DNA of 8,772 nt from Bacteroidales bacterium (GTDB lineage Bacteria; Bacteroidota; Bacteroidia; Bacteroidales; GCA-2748055). Where the stretch lies: contig JAOZLK010000045.1 in the NCBI GenBank assembly GCA_029934875.1, positions 5,178 through 13,949 on the forward strand, in the 5' to 3' direction. Made by a program: the position numbers and the translations under genes. Within the stretch, counting starts at the first letter, position 1. Every line of letters begins with the position of its first letter. Positions 1 through 6,546 of the stretch are shown in pieces. The notes beneath the pieces are model-generated. The model saw nothing but the letters and a program-made list of their open reading frames with translations, did no database searches and was not told where the DNA came from.

Positions 1-474
1 CAGCAACTGGAAGAGTATAAATACATGTTCGGCATTATGGAGAAGCAGAAAGATGTAGCTATAGGGAAACCCTATAAAGATTTTGCACTGGAGACACCTG
101 AAGGTGAAATGTTGAAAGTATCAGAAGTGCACCAGGGCAATGTATTGCTCATCGACTTCTGGGCCTCCTGGTGCAGTCCCTGCCGCGAGGCCAACCCAGA
201 ACTGGTCGCAATGTATGCCGATTACCACGAAAAGGGCTTTGATATCCTGGGCGTATCACTTGATAGCGATAAGTCCAGCTGGTTAAAAGCCATCGAGGAC
301 GATAATCTGACCTGGAAGCAAATCTCCGATGTGAAGGGCTGGGAGTGTGAAGGATCTAAGCTCTACGGAGTACCGGCCATCCCCCATGCCGTCCTGCTTG
401 ACCGGGAAGGAATCATCATTGCCAAGAACCTCCACGGTGAGGAGCTTCGTGAAGCAATCGAAGCACTGCTTTAG
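1..474 (+). CDS. TlpA/ResA-like thiol-disulfide oxidoreductase, C-terminal part (5' truncated)
   Basis: The reading frame is open from base 1 to a TAG stop, so only the last 157 residues are visible and the true start lies left of the window; the ATG at base 25 is probably internal. What is seen is a thioredoxin fold of the AhpC/TSA-TlpA type. The beta strand LLIDFWASWC leads into a CSPC active site (Cys at visible residues 58 and 61), and GVPAIPHAVLLD carries the cis-proline expected opposite the active-site cysteines. Family members are usually exported and reduce or isomerise disulfides in envelope proteins. In Bacteroidota many carry an N-terminal DUF4369-like domain before the thioredoxin fold; whether this one does cannot be seen. 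The gene converges on the DUF1573 gene with 10 bases between the stops. The fold and redox class are secure, but the substrate is unknown. Confidence 0.9.
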   Translation, partial: QQLEEYKYMFGIMEKQKDVAIGKPYKDFALETPEGEMLKVSEVHQGNVLLIDFWASWCSPCREANPELVAMYADYHEKGFDILGVSLDSDKSSWLKAIEDDNLTWKQISDVKGWECEGSKLYGVPAIPHAVLLDREGIIIAKNLHGEELREAIEALL

Positions 475-484
475 TTATTGGTGA

Positions 485-1567
485 TTAGCTTTTTTCAACT
501 TCCCCTTTCACCCAGAGAATCATTTTGCTCTTCTTAGGATCATTGGTGATGATGGTAACGGTTTTATTCTGGCTGCCTACTTTGCCTGCAGAATTGAAGA
601 CTGTTTTAATGTTAACGGATTCACCCGGTGCAATTACCTTCTTCTCCGGCTGCACTGCGGTACATCCACAGGAAGCTTTTACTTTACGGATGTGAAGATC
701 TGATTTACCAGAATTGGTGAGCACGTATACATGATCGACCTTATCACCCTGCTTGATTTTACCGAACTTAAACTCCGGGTCGTCCACGCTGAGGATCGGC
801 GCCATGGCCAGTTCTTCGGCTGACAATGCAGAAAAGTCCTCTTCAATATTGGCACTGATCACAAGGCTGTAATTCCTTTCAGAAATACCGTTTATCTTCA
901 GGTTCATCCTGTCTATTACAAAACCCCAATCGTGTCGTTGAGGGGCATTATAGCTGGCCTTGATTGAGCCCTTTTGTCCTGGCTGAAGGGTAGCGGGCGA
1001 GGCAGAGATCTTAATATGACCCGGAACCCCTACAAACTCAATTGTGACTGCCTCTTCGGAAGTGTTGACCACCTCAAGGCTCTTCTCTGTGGTCTTGGTA
1101 TTCATAATATTTCCAAAGGCCAGGTGGTTGGATTTCAGGCGCATGGGGCCCATTTCGTAACGGTAGTCGTCCTCGATGGATCGGGGCTTCGGAGTCACTT
1201 CTCCGCTTATGGTAAGCCTGACACTCCCCGGGTTGGAATTGGAGACTACAGTGATATACTTCCTGAAGGGACCAGGCCTGCCTGCTGGATTATAGGTGGC
1301 AGCTACAAATCCTTTGCCTCCCGGGGCAATTGGTTCACGGGTCCACTGCGGTGCGGTACACCCGCAGGATGCGGTCACATTCTGTATGATCAGATCGCCA
1401 CCCCCAGTGTTCACAAAGGCGAATTTATAGGTGACTTTTCCGTCGGCCTCCGCAAACTTACCAAAGTCGTGCAAATCCTTCTCAAATGATATTTTGGGCT
1501 GAACTGTCTGAGCAGTCAGAGGTAGCAGAAATAAAGCCACTAACAACAACACTGTAATGCGTTTCAT
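485..1567 (-). CDS. Exported DUF1573 protein with two CGCT-type Ig-like modules
   Basis: This is a 360-residue protein with a signal peptide (KR n-region, hydrophobic run at about 5-18, probable cleavage after LTAQ at 17-20). Residues about 25-125 form a DUF1573 module: 'HDFGKF', 'VNTGGGDLIIQNV' and the signature CGCTAPQW with cysteines 68 and 70. Residues about 258-358 form a second copy: 'FKFGKIKQGD', 'TNSGKSDLHIRKV' and CGCTAVQPEKK with cysteines 300 and 302. A central segment (about 137-242) has the same beta-sandwich rhythm (FGNIMNTKTTEKSLEVVNTS) but no CGC motif. DUF1573 domains are common in Bacteroidota envelope proteins; their biochemical role is not established. The start is the only ATG with a good signal peptide, and it lies 47 bases downstream of a plausible -7 element. 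It is transcribed divergently from the propeller-Omp85 gene. The family call is firm; the function is unknown. Confidence 0.9.
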   Translation of the reverse strand: MKRITVLLLVALFLLPLTAQTVQPKISFEKDLHDFGKFAEADGKVTYKFAFVNTGGGDLIIQNVTASCGCTAPQWTREPIAPGGKGFVAATYNPAGRPGPFRKYITVVSNSNPGSVRLTISGEVTPKPRSIEDDYRYEMGPMRLKSNHLAFGNIMNTKTTEKSLEVVNTSEEAVTIEFVGVPGHIKISASPATLQPGQKGSIKASYNAPQRHDWGFVIDRMNLKINGISERNYSLVISANIEEDFSALSAEELAMAPILSVDDPEFKFGKIKQGDKVDHVYVLTNSGKSDLHIRKVKASCGCTAVQPEKKVIAPGESVNIKTVFNSAGKVGSQNKTVTIITNDPKKSKMILWVKGEVEKS

Positions 1568-1614
1568 CTTATATTGATTTTTCCTGAATGAATCTTAAAT
1601 GATTGAACTGGGTA

Positions 1615-1622
1615 CAAAATTA
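1615..1622 (-). promoter_or_regulatory. Probable Bacteroidota -7 promoter element for the DUF1573 gene
   Basis: Read on the minus strand this is TAATTTTG, a full match to the Bacteroidota -7 consensus TAnnTTTG. It lies about 47 bases upstream of the ATG of the leftward DUF1573 gene, inside the divergent intergenic region. No TTG is found at the usual 19-21 base spacing; the nearest one (ATTGTG read leftward, near 1649-1652) is about 26 bases away. The call therefore rests on the -7 element and its position only. Confidence 0.5.
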
Positions 1623-1715
1623 ACATAATAATAGCATGAATGCATGCACAATTTTTTAGGTACTGACTCAATTGCAAACATCGGGCCGAAGTTTTAAACC
1701 GACATGTGACGAATA

Positions 1716-4700
1716 ATGATTATTTTTAGAGCGATAAAAGAAATGAGAAGAAATCTCCGCATATGCTTCCTGCTGTTGCTGTTGATCGGTTTTGCAAACC
1801 TGTCGGCACAGTTCTATAATGGCATGCAGATGAATTTCGGGAAAAACCGGGTTCAATACAACGAACGGTACTGGAAATATTACAGGTTTGATCGCTTCGA
1901 TGTATATTCCTATGAAAATGGTACTGACCTCTCCCTCTATGTGGCTGACTTTGTTGAGAAAGAGCTGGAATTGGTAGAGCGCTTTTTTGATTACGAAATC
2001 GAAAGAAGGCTGATTTTCCTCACCTACAATAAAATGTCTGACTATCGTCAGAGTAACATTGGGCTAAAATCAGAAAACGAAGAGTATAACATTGGAGGTA
2101 CCACGCATATTATTCAGAATAAGGTATTTCTCTATTTCGATGGTGACCATGTGACTTTTGAAAGGCAGATCAGGGCTGCGATTGCGGAAGTGCTTTTAAA
2201 TGAATTGATGTTTGGCAACGGAGTGAGGGATAACATGACCAACTCCACCATCATCAATCTGCCCGACTGGTACCTGGACGGACTAATCTCCTTTGTCTCA
2301 AATCCCTGGGATTACAAGCTTGAAAACCGGGTTAAGGATGGCATCGTCTCAGGGAAATACAAAAAATTTATAAACCTGCAGGACGACGATGCCCGCTATG
2401 CCGGACACTCATTCTGGAAATATGTGGCCGACCTTTACGGCCCGTCCATAATTCCCCAGATCCTCTACATTACAAAGCTTAATAAAAATGCTGAGAGCGG
2501 ATTTCAATATGTGCTGGGTAGTAAATTAAAAGAGCTGTCTTACGACTGGGCCGCATATTACATGGGGCTTTACACCACCGGCGATGCAAATGCCGGTTTA
2601 CCCCAGGATGCCACGGTCCTCAAGCGCTCAAAAAAGAAGCGGGTTTACCAGAACATCAGAATAAGTCCCGACGGATACCACCTGGCATATATAACCAATC
2701 AGAGGGGACAGTACAAGATATGGATCCAGGATACAAACTCCGGGAAACATAAGAAAATCTATAAAAAGGGTCATAAGCTTGACCAGATCAACGACTACTC
2801 CTATCCCGAAATTGCCTGGCACCCCTCTTCAGTGATACTAAGCTTTATTACCGAAGAGAAGGGTTTTCTGAAAATCCACTTTTACAATCGTGAGACGGGA
2901 GAAACAACGACCAGAAACCTGCTCAACTTTGAAAAAGTCCTGGACATGAGCTTTTCGCCCGACGCCCGCAAACTGGTTTTCTCGGCTGTGCAAAATGGAC
3001 AAACAGATATCTGGGTATTCGACTTAGCCTCGTCCACAAATGAGCGAATTACCAACGACCTGGCTGATGATTTTTACCCAAAGTTTATGAACGACATGAA
3101 CAACATCAGCTTCTCATCCAACCGCAGGTTCAATGAGTTGTATGAGAAAGATGAACCGGAAAACAATACCACCACAGCCTTTTCTGTGTTTGTTTATGAT
3201 TACGCCGGGAAAAGTCCTGAGTTGCAAAAAATATCAGAGGGTGATTTCATCAACCATACCCAAACCCTCTCGCCTGGAAAAAACGAGTTCTTTTACCTGA
3301 GTGATAAGAACGGGATTGTGAACCGTTACTATGCTGAGTATGACAGTCTGATCAGCCTGGTGGACACAGCCATTCATTATCGCTATTTTGCAAATTCTTA
3401 TCCACTTACCAACTACGACAGGAATATCCAGTCGCATGATATAAATACCAGCACTGGCGAAATTGCTGAGATCGTATACCATGACGACCGTTACCAGCTG
3501 TACCGTTACCCCATGGATATGAATGCTGTACATGGAGAAGAGCTTGTAAATACCGAATACAGGGACAGGCATGTGAACCGTCTGATGAGAGAAGATTCAG
3601 TTCACCACATAGAGAAGAAGGTGATCACCATGAAGGACATTGCCAACAACCAGATTGTCCATAAAGGGGATACCATCTCTTTACAAGAGTTTAAAATCGA
3701 TATCAACAACTATATTTTTGAAAGGGAAAAACTAAACTACTACAACAACCAGCTGAGGGACAGGAGCCTGAACCTTGTACTGGATTCAGGCACCAATGAA
3801 CGGATGATGTACATCGACTACCAGGTGGCATTCTACCCCGACCTACTGGTAAGCCAGATTGATTTTAGTTTTCTGAATGCTTCCTACCAGGCCTTTACCG
3901 GGGGTGCCTTTTATTATAACCCTGGGCTTAACCTCCTTTTCAAAATCGGGGCCAATGATGTTTTTGAAGATTACAGGCTCACCGGGGGAGTGCGTTTTGC
4001 AACTGATTTTGACAGCAATGAGTATCTCCTTAGCTTTGAAAACGTAAAAAAACGACTGGATAAACAGCTTATCTTTCACAGGCAGGTTTTCAAAAATTTT
4101 ACCTATGAATCCTATATTAAGACTTACACCCATGAATTACTGGGCGTCGTAAAGTACCCCTTCAGCCAGACCCTAGCAGTGAAAGGGACAGTCTCATTCA
4201 GGCATGATAATACTGTATTCCTTGCCACTGATATTGGAAACCTCAATGAACCTGCCATCTCAAAAGTTTGGGGTGGAATTAAGGCAGAATTAATATTTGA
4301 CAACACCCGGGTTCTTGGAACAAACCTGTATAGCGGGACCAGGCTCAAAATCTTCGGAGAAGCCTATCGCCAGATCAACGCGGAAAAATCTGACCTCTTT
4401 GTCATTGGAGGCGATTTCCGCCATTATATCAGGATTCACAGATCCCTCGTATGGGCCAACCGCTTCGCTGCGAGCACCTCCTTTGGCAGAAGCCCGCTGA
4501 TCTATTACCTTGGGAGCGTCGATAATTGGATCAACCTGAACCAGTCAAATGTGCCCACTTTCAATCCTTTTGTTGCCATAGACTACTCACAAAACTATGC
4601 ATACCAGGCCCTGGCCACAAACGTGAGGGGTTTCTCTCAAAACATCAGGAATGGAAGCAACTTTGCCGTAATTAATTCTGAATTAAGGCTGCCTCTGTTC

Positions 4701-5015
4701 CGCTACCTGGCCGGACACCCGCTGTCGTCGGGCTTCCTGAATAATTTCCAGGTCGTTGGATTTGCTGATGTGGGAACTGCCTGGACCGGCCCGCACCCCT
4801 GGTCCGGGGATAATGCCTGGGATAAGGAGGTTATTCGCAATGGTCCAATGACCATAACCCTCGATGCTAACCGGGATCCCATTGTAGCAGGATATGGAGT
4901 GGGTGCCAGGGCCATGCTCCTGGGTTACTTTATTCGGCTTGACTGGGCCTGGGGTGTGGAAAACGGGGTAGTCCGACCCAGGATGTTCTACCTGTCACTG
5001 AGCCTTGATTTTTAA
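1716..5015 (+). CDS. Exported peptidase-MA-like / TolB-like propeller / Omp85-like barrel fusion protein
   Basis: This 1099-residue protein is probably outer-membrane anchored. An RRNLR n-region and hydrophobic core (about 11-28) end in LSAQ. The ATG at 1743 (residue 10) would give a more typical signal peptide, with A-rich sequence before it, so the true start may be there. Residues about 45-285 resemble gluzincin (peptidase MA-like) modules: 'LPDWYLDGLISFVS' (182-195) matches the post-catalytic helix, but the expected HExxH position reads AEVLL (157-161), so catalysis is unlikely. Residues about 305-545 hold TolB/PD40-type propeller repeats with SPDG (317-320), SPDA (414-417), 'ISFSSNRRF' (464-472) and LSPG (518-521). 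From about 700 the protein is beta-barrel-like and carries Omp85 hallmarks: NVRGF (969-973), 'INSELRLPLFRYL' (986-998), 'FADVGTAW' (1016-1023), GVGARAMLLGYFIRLDWAWG (1061-1080) and a terminal Phe. No POTRA domain was recognised. Bacteroidota homologues are often labelled TolB, which ignores the barrel. The partner and substrate are unknown. Confidence 0.85.
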   Translation: MIIFRAIKEMRRNLRICFLLLLLIGFANLSAQFYNGMQMNFGKNRVQYNERYWKYYRFDRFDVYSYENGTDLSLYVADFVEKELELVERFFDYEIERRLIFLTYNKMSDYRQSNIGLKSENEEYNIGGTTHIIQNKVFLYFDGDHVTFERQIRAAIAEVLLNELMFGNGVRDNMTNSTIINLPDWYLDGLISFVSNPWDYKLENRVKDGIVSGKYKKFINLQDDDARYAGHSFWKYVADLYGPSIIPQILYITKLNKNAESGFQYVLGSKLKELSYDWAAYYMGLYTTGDANAGLPQDATVLKRSKKKRVYQNIRISPDGYHLAYITNQRGQYKIWIQDTNSGKHKKIYKKGHKLDQINDYSYPEIAWHPSSVILSFITEEKGFLKIHFYNRETGETTTRNLLNFEKVLDMSFSPDARKLVFSAVQNGQTDIWVFDLASSTNERITNDLADDFYPKFMNDMNNISFSSNRRFNELYEKDEPENNTTTAFSVFVYDYAGKSPELQKISEGDFINHTQTLSPGKNEFFYLSDKNGIVNRYYAEYDSLISLVDTAIHYRYFANSYPLTNYDRNIQSHDINTSTGEIAEIVYHDDRYQLYRYPMDMNAVHGEELVNTEYRDRHVNRLMREDSVHHIEKKVITMKDIANNQIVHKGDTISLQEFKIDINNYIFEREKLNYYNNQLRDRSLNLVLDSGTNERMMYIDYQVAFYPDLLVSQIDFSFLNASYQAFTGGAFYYNPGLNLLFKIGANDVFEDYRLTGGVRFATDFDSNEYLLSFENVKKRLDKQLIFHRQVFKNFTYESYIKTYTHELLGVVKYPFSQTLAVKGTVSFRHDNTVFLATDIGNLNEPAISKVWGGIKAELIFDNTRVLGTNLYSGTRLKIFGEAYRQINAEKSDLFVIGGDFRHYIRIHRSLVWANRFAASTSFGRSPLIYYLGSVDNWINLNQSNVPTFNPFVAIDYSQNYAYQALATNVRGFSQNIRNGSNFAVINSELRLPLFRYLAGHPLSSGFLNNFQVVGFADVGTAWTGPHPWSGDNAWDKEVIRNGPMTITLDANRDPIVAGYGVGARAMLLGYFIRLDWAWGVENGVVRPRMFYLSLSLDF

Positions 5016-5020
5016 CTGCC

Positions 5021-6220
5021 ATGGATTTTAAAGACCAAATCAATAAGCTGATCACTCCTGCTTTCATCAATGAGATAGTAAGCATAAGAAGGCAGCTCCA
5101 CAAGCATCCCGAACTCTCATTCGGTGAACATCAGACCTCTGAATTTATAAGAAATCTGCTCGATAAGTGGGGCATTCCCTATCGCCATCCTTATGTAAAA
5201 ACAGGACTCGTGGCTGAGATAAAAGGGAAGGGACCCGGAAGGTGTGTGGCAGTGAGGGCCGATATGGATGCGCTTCCCATCCAGGAAAATTCCGGGCTTG
5301 ATTTCCAGTCCGAGAACAATGGCATAATGCATGCCTGCGGACACGACATACATATGGCCTCAATGCTGGGAGCCATTCATATCTTGAATCAGCTGAAAGA
5401 CCATCTTAAGGGTGAGCTGCTCTTCGTTTTTCAACCGGGCGAGGAGAAATTACCTGGCGGGGCCAGCCTTATGCTTAAGGAAGGGATATTTGATAAGAGA
5501 AAACCCGATGCCATTATTGCCCAGCATGTGCTGCCCGAAATGGAAGCCGGGCATGTTGGGTTCAGGGCAGGACGCTATATGGCTTCAAGTGATGAGATCT
5601 ATATAAGTGTGAATGGTGTTGGGGGACATGGAGCACTGCCCCAAAAAATCAGCGATCCGGTTCTGATGGCCTCGCACATACTGATCTCTCTTCAACAGGA
5701 AATCAATCGCAAATCGCCCAGTGGTGTACCCACAGTGCTCTCTTTCGGAAAAGTTACAGCCAATGGTGCTGTGAATGTGATCCCGGACAAGGTAATGCTG
5801 GAAGGGACATTCAGGACCATGGATGAGCATTGGAGAAAGCAGGCCCACGCACTTATTGAGAAAATTGCCGACGGCATAGCCAGAAGCATGGGTGGAAATT
5901 GTGACCTTGAAATCCGCCATGGCTACCCGGTGCTGAAAAATGATGAAAGAATTACCCGCTTCGCGAAAGAGAAAGCCATAGATTTCCTCGGAGCTGAAGT
6001 GGTGGAGGACATGGACATACGAATGACCGCTGAAGATTTTGGCTGGTTTACCCAGGCGATTCCCGGAATGATGTATCGTCTCGGTGTTAAGAAGCCGGAC
6101 CAGGAACAGGTTTTCAATCTTCACACACCCACCTTCAGTGCCGATGAATCTGCATTGGAGACGGGTGTCGCCCTGATGGCTTACCTGTCAGTAGAACTGC
6201 TCCAAAACGAAAGCAGTTAA
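5021..6220 (+). CDS. M20D-type metal-dependent amidohydrolase (N-acyl-amino-acid / hippurate hydrolase-like)
   Basis: This 399-residue protein has no signal peptide and is presumably cytoplasmic. It has the full M20D layout: 'RRQLHKHPELSFGEHQT' (23-39), 'AVRADMDALPIQE' (77-89), MHACGHD (103-109; Cys106, His108), QPGEE (138-142; Glu141, Glu142), 'AQHVLPEMEAG' (167-177; His169), the lid-domain stretch GVGGHGALP (199-207), 'EGTFRTMD' (261-268), TAEDFGWF (336-343) and NLHTPTFSADE (367-377; His368). All expected metal-binding residues are present, so an active dinuclear amidohydrolase is likely. The family removes acyl groups from amino acids or related amides (hippurate hydrolase, N-acetyl-diaminopimelate deacetylase, indoleacetyl-amino acid hydrolases); sequence alone does not show which substrate is used. 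Only 5 bases separate it from the upstream barrel gene and no promoter is seen, which suggests co-transcription and perhaps translational coupling. Length is normal for the family. Confidence 0.93.
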   Translation: MDFKDQINKLITPAFINEIVSIRRQLHKHPELSFGEHQTSEFIRNLLDKWGIPYRHPYVKTGLVAEIKGKGPGRCVAVRADMDALPIQENSGLDFQSENNGIMHACGHDIHMASMLGAIHILNQLKDHLKGELLFVFQPGEEKLPGGASLMLKEGIFDKRKPDAIIAQHVLPEMEAGHVGFRAGRYMASSDEIYISVNGVGGHGALPQKISDPVLMASHILISLQQEINRKSPSGVPTVLSFGKVTANGAVNVIPDKVMLEGTFRTMDEHWRKQAHALIEKIADGIARSMGGNCDLEIRHGYPVLKNDERITRFAKEKAIDFLGAEVVEDMDIRMTAEDFGWFTQAIPGMMYRLGVKKPDQEQVFNLHTPTFSADESALETGVALMAYLSVELLQNESS

Positions 6221-6240
6221 GAAGTTTTCTTCACTACGAA

Positions 6241-6270
6241 TTGGAGGTATAGGAAATTCCATTAAATTTG
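6241..6270 (+). promoter_or_regulatory. Bacteroidota-type promoter for the ferredoxin gene
   Basis: TTG at 6241-6243 is followed, after 19 bases, by TAAATTTG at 6263-6270. This is a good match to the Bacteroidota housekeeping promoter (-33 TTTG/TTG, 19-21 base spacer, -7 TAnnTTTG). The transcript would start around 6275-6278, leaving a leader of roughly 20 bases before the ferredoxin ATG at 6298. A-rich sequence (actagaaaat) directly precedes the start, as is usual in this phylum, instead of a Shine-Dalgarno site. The promoter lies in the 77-base gap after the amidohydrolase gene. Confidence 0.75.
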
Positions 6271-6297
6271 TCGGATTGATTTATAAAACTAGAAAAT

Positions 6298-6465
6298 ATG
6301 GCTTACGTAATTTCAGATGAGTGTACTGCCTGTGGGACTTGTATCGACGAATGCCCGGTTGAAGCAATCAGTGAAGGAGACATCTATGTGATTGATCCTG
6401 AACTTTGTACCGACTGCGCTGCCTGTGCTGATGTTTGTCCTGTTGAGGCTATCAGTCCTGAATAG
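6298..6465 (+). CDS. 2x[4Fe-4S] bacterial-type ferredoxin (55 aa)
   Basis: This short gene (ATG to TAG) encodes a complete 55-residue clostridial-type ferredoxin, starting MAYVISDECTACGTC. It has two CxxCxxCxxxCP motifs: Cys 9, 12, 15, 19 and Cys 37, 40, 43, 47. Each motif ends in CPVEAIS, so the protein is a clear tandem duplication with two-fold symmetry. Each set of four cysteines should ligate a low-potential [4Fe-4S] cluster, with the fourth cysteine of one motif pairing with the first three of the other. The protein is acidic and has no signal peptide, consistent with a soluble cytoplasmic electron carrier. Typical partners are pyruvate or 2-oxoacid:ferredoxin oxidoreductases, hydrogenases or Rnf; none is encoded nearby. 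It is flanked by its own promoter and a strong terminator, so it is probably monocistronic. Its presence suggests an anaerobic or facultative metabolism. Confidence 0.96.
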   Translation: MAYVISDECTACGTCIDECPVEAISEGDIYVIDPELCTDCAACADVCPVEAISPE

Positions 6466-6482
6466 GGTTGAAAAACAACAGT

Positions 6483-6517
6483 AAAAAAAGACTACCCTGA
6501 GGGTGGTCTTTTTTTTT
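6483..6517 (+). terminator. Strong intrinsic terminator after the ferredoxin gene
   Basis: The arms GACTACCC (6490-6497) and GGGTGGTC (6501-6508) form an 8-bp stem with one G-U pair around a UGA loop. It is followed by nine T (6509-6517) and preceded by seven A (6483-6489), which can extend the stem. This is a classic rho-independent terminator, starting 18 bases after the ferredoxin stop. The A-run means it could also work on leftward transcripts, but no leftward gene ends here. Confidence 0.93.
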
Positions 6518-6530
6518 GCGTCAAATCTCG

Positions 6531-6538
6531 TAACTTTG
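6531..6538 (+). promoter_or_regulatory. Probable -7 promoter element immediately before the K+ channel gene
   Basis: TAACTTTG matches the Bacteroidota -7 consensus TAnnTTTG in full. It lies between the ferredoxin terminator and the channel gene, only 8 bases before the proposed TTG start at 6547. The expected transcription start (about 5-7 bases after the element) would give a leader of almost zero length. No TTG lies at the ideal -33 spacing; that place is occupied by the terminator's T-run. Confidence 0.5.
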
Positions 6539-6546
6539 GTTCTACC

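Noticed and set aside
974..1489. A 171-codon open frame on the + strand opposite the DUF1573 gene
   Set aside because: It lies wholly antisense to a well-supported gene, has no recognisable domain or signal, and its composition is what the reverse of the DUF1573 codons gives.
1634..1648. TGCATGCA palindrome and partial ATGC repeats in the divergent intergenic region, as a possible operator
   Set aside because: An 8-base palindrome in AT-rich intergenic DNA is easily found by chance, and no regulator gene is nearby.
1672..1702. Possible promoter for the propeller-Omp85 gene (TTG, 20-base spacer, TAAACCGA), or the alternative TATTTTTA at 1721-1728
   Set aside because: The first has a poor -7 match, and the second has one mismatch and no -33 element. 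Neither is good enough to list.
5585..6124. A 179-codon open frame on the - strand opposite the amidohydrolase gene
   Set aside because: It is entirely antisense to a gene with all M20 motifs intact and shows no family features of its own.
6222..6260. AAGAA-gtt-TTCTT and GGAA-a-TTCC inverted repeats after the amidohydrolase stop, as a terminator
   Set aside because: The stems are 4-5 bp and AT-rich, and no T-tract follows; the second overlaps the spacer of the ferredoxin promoter.
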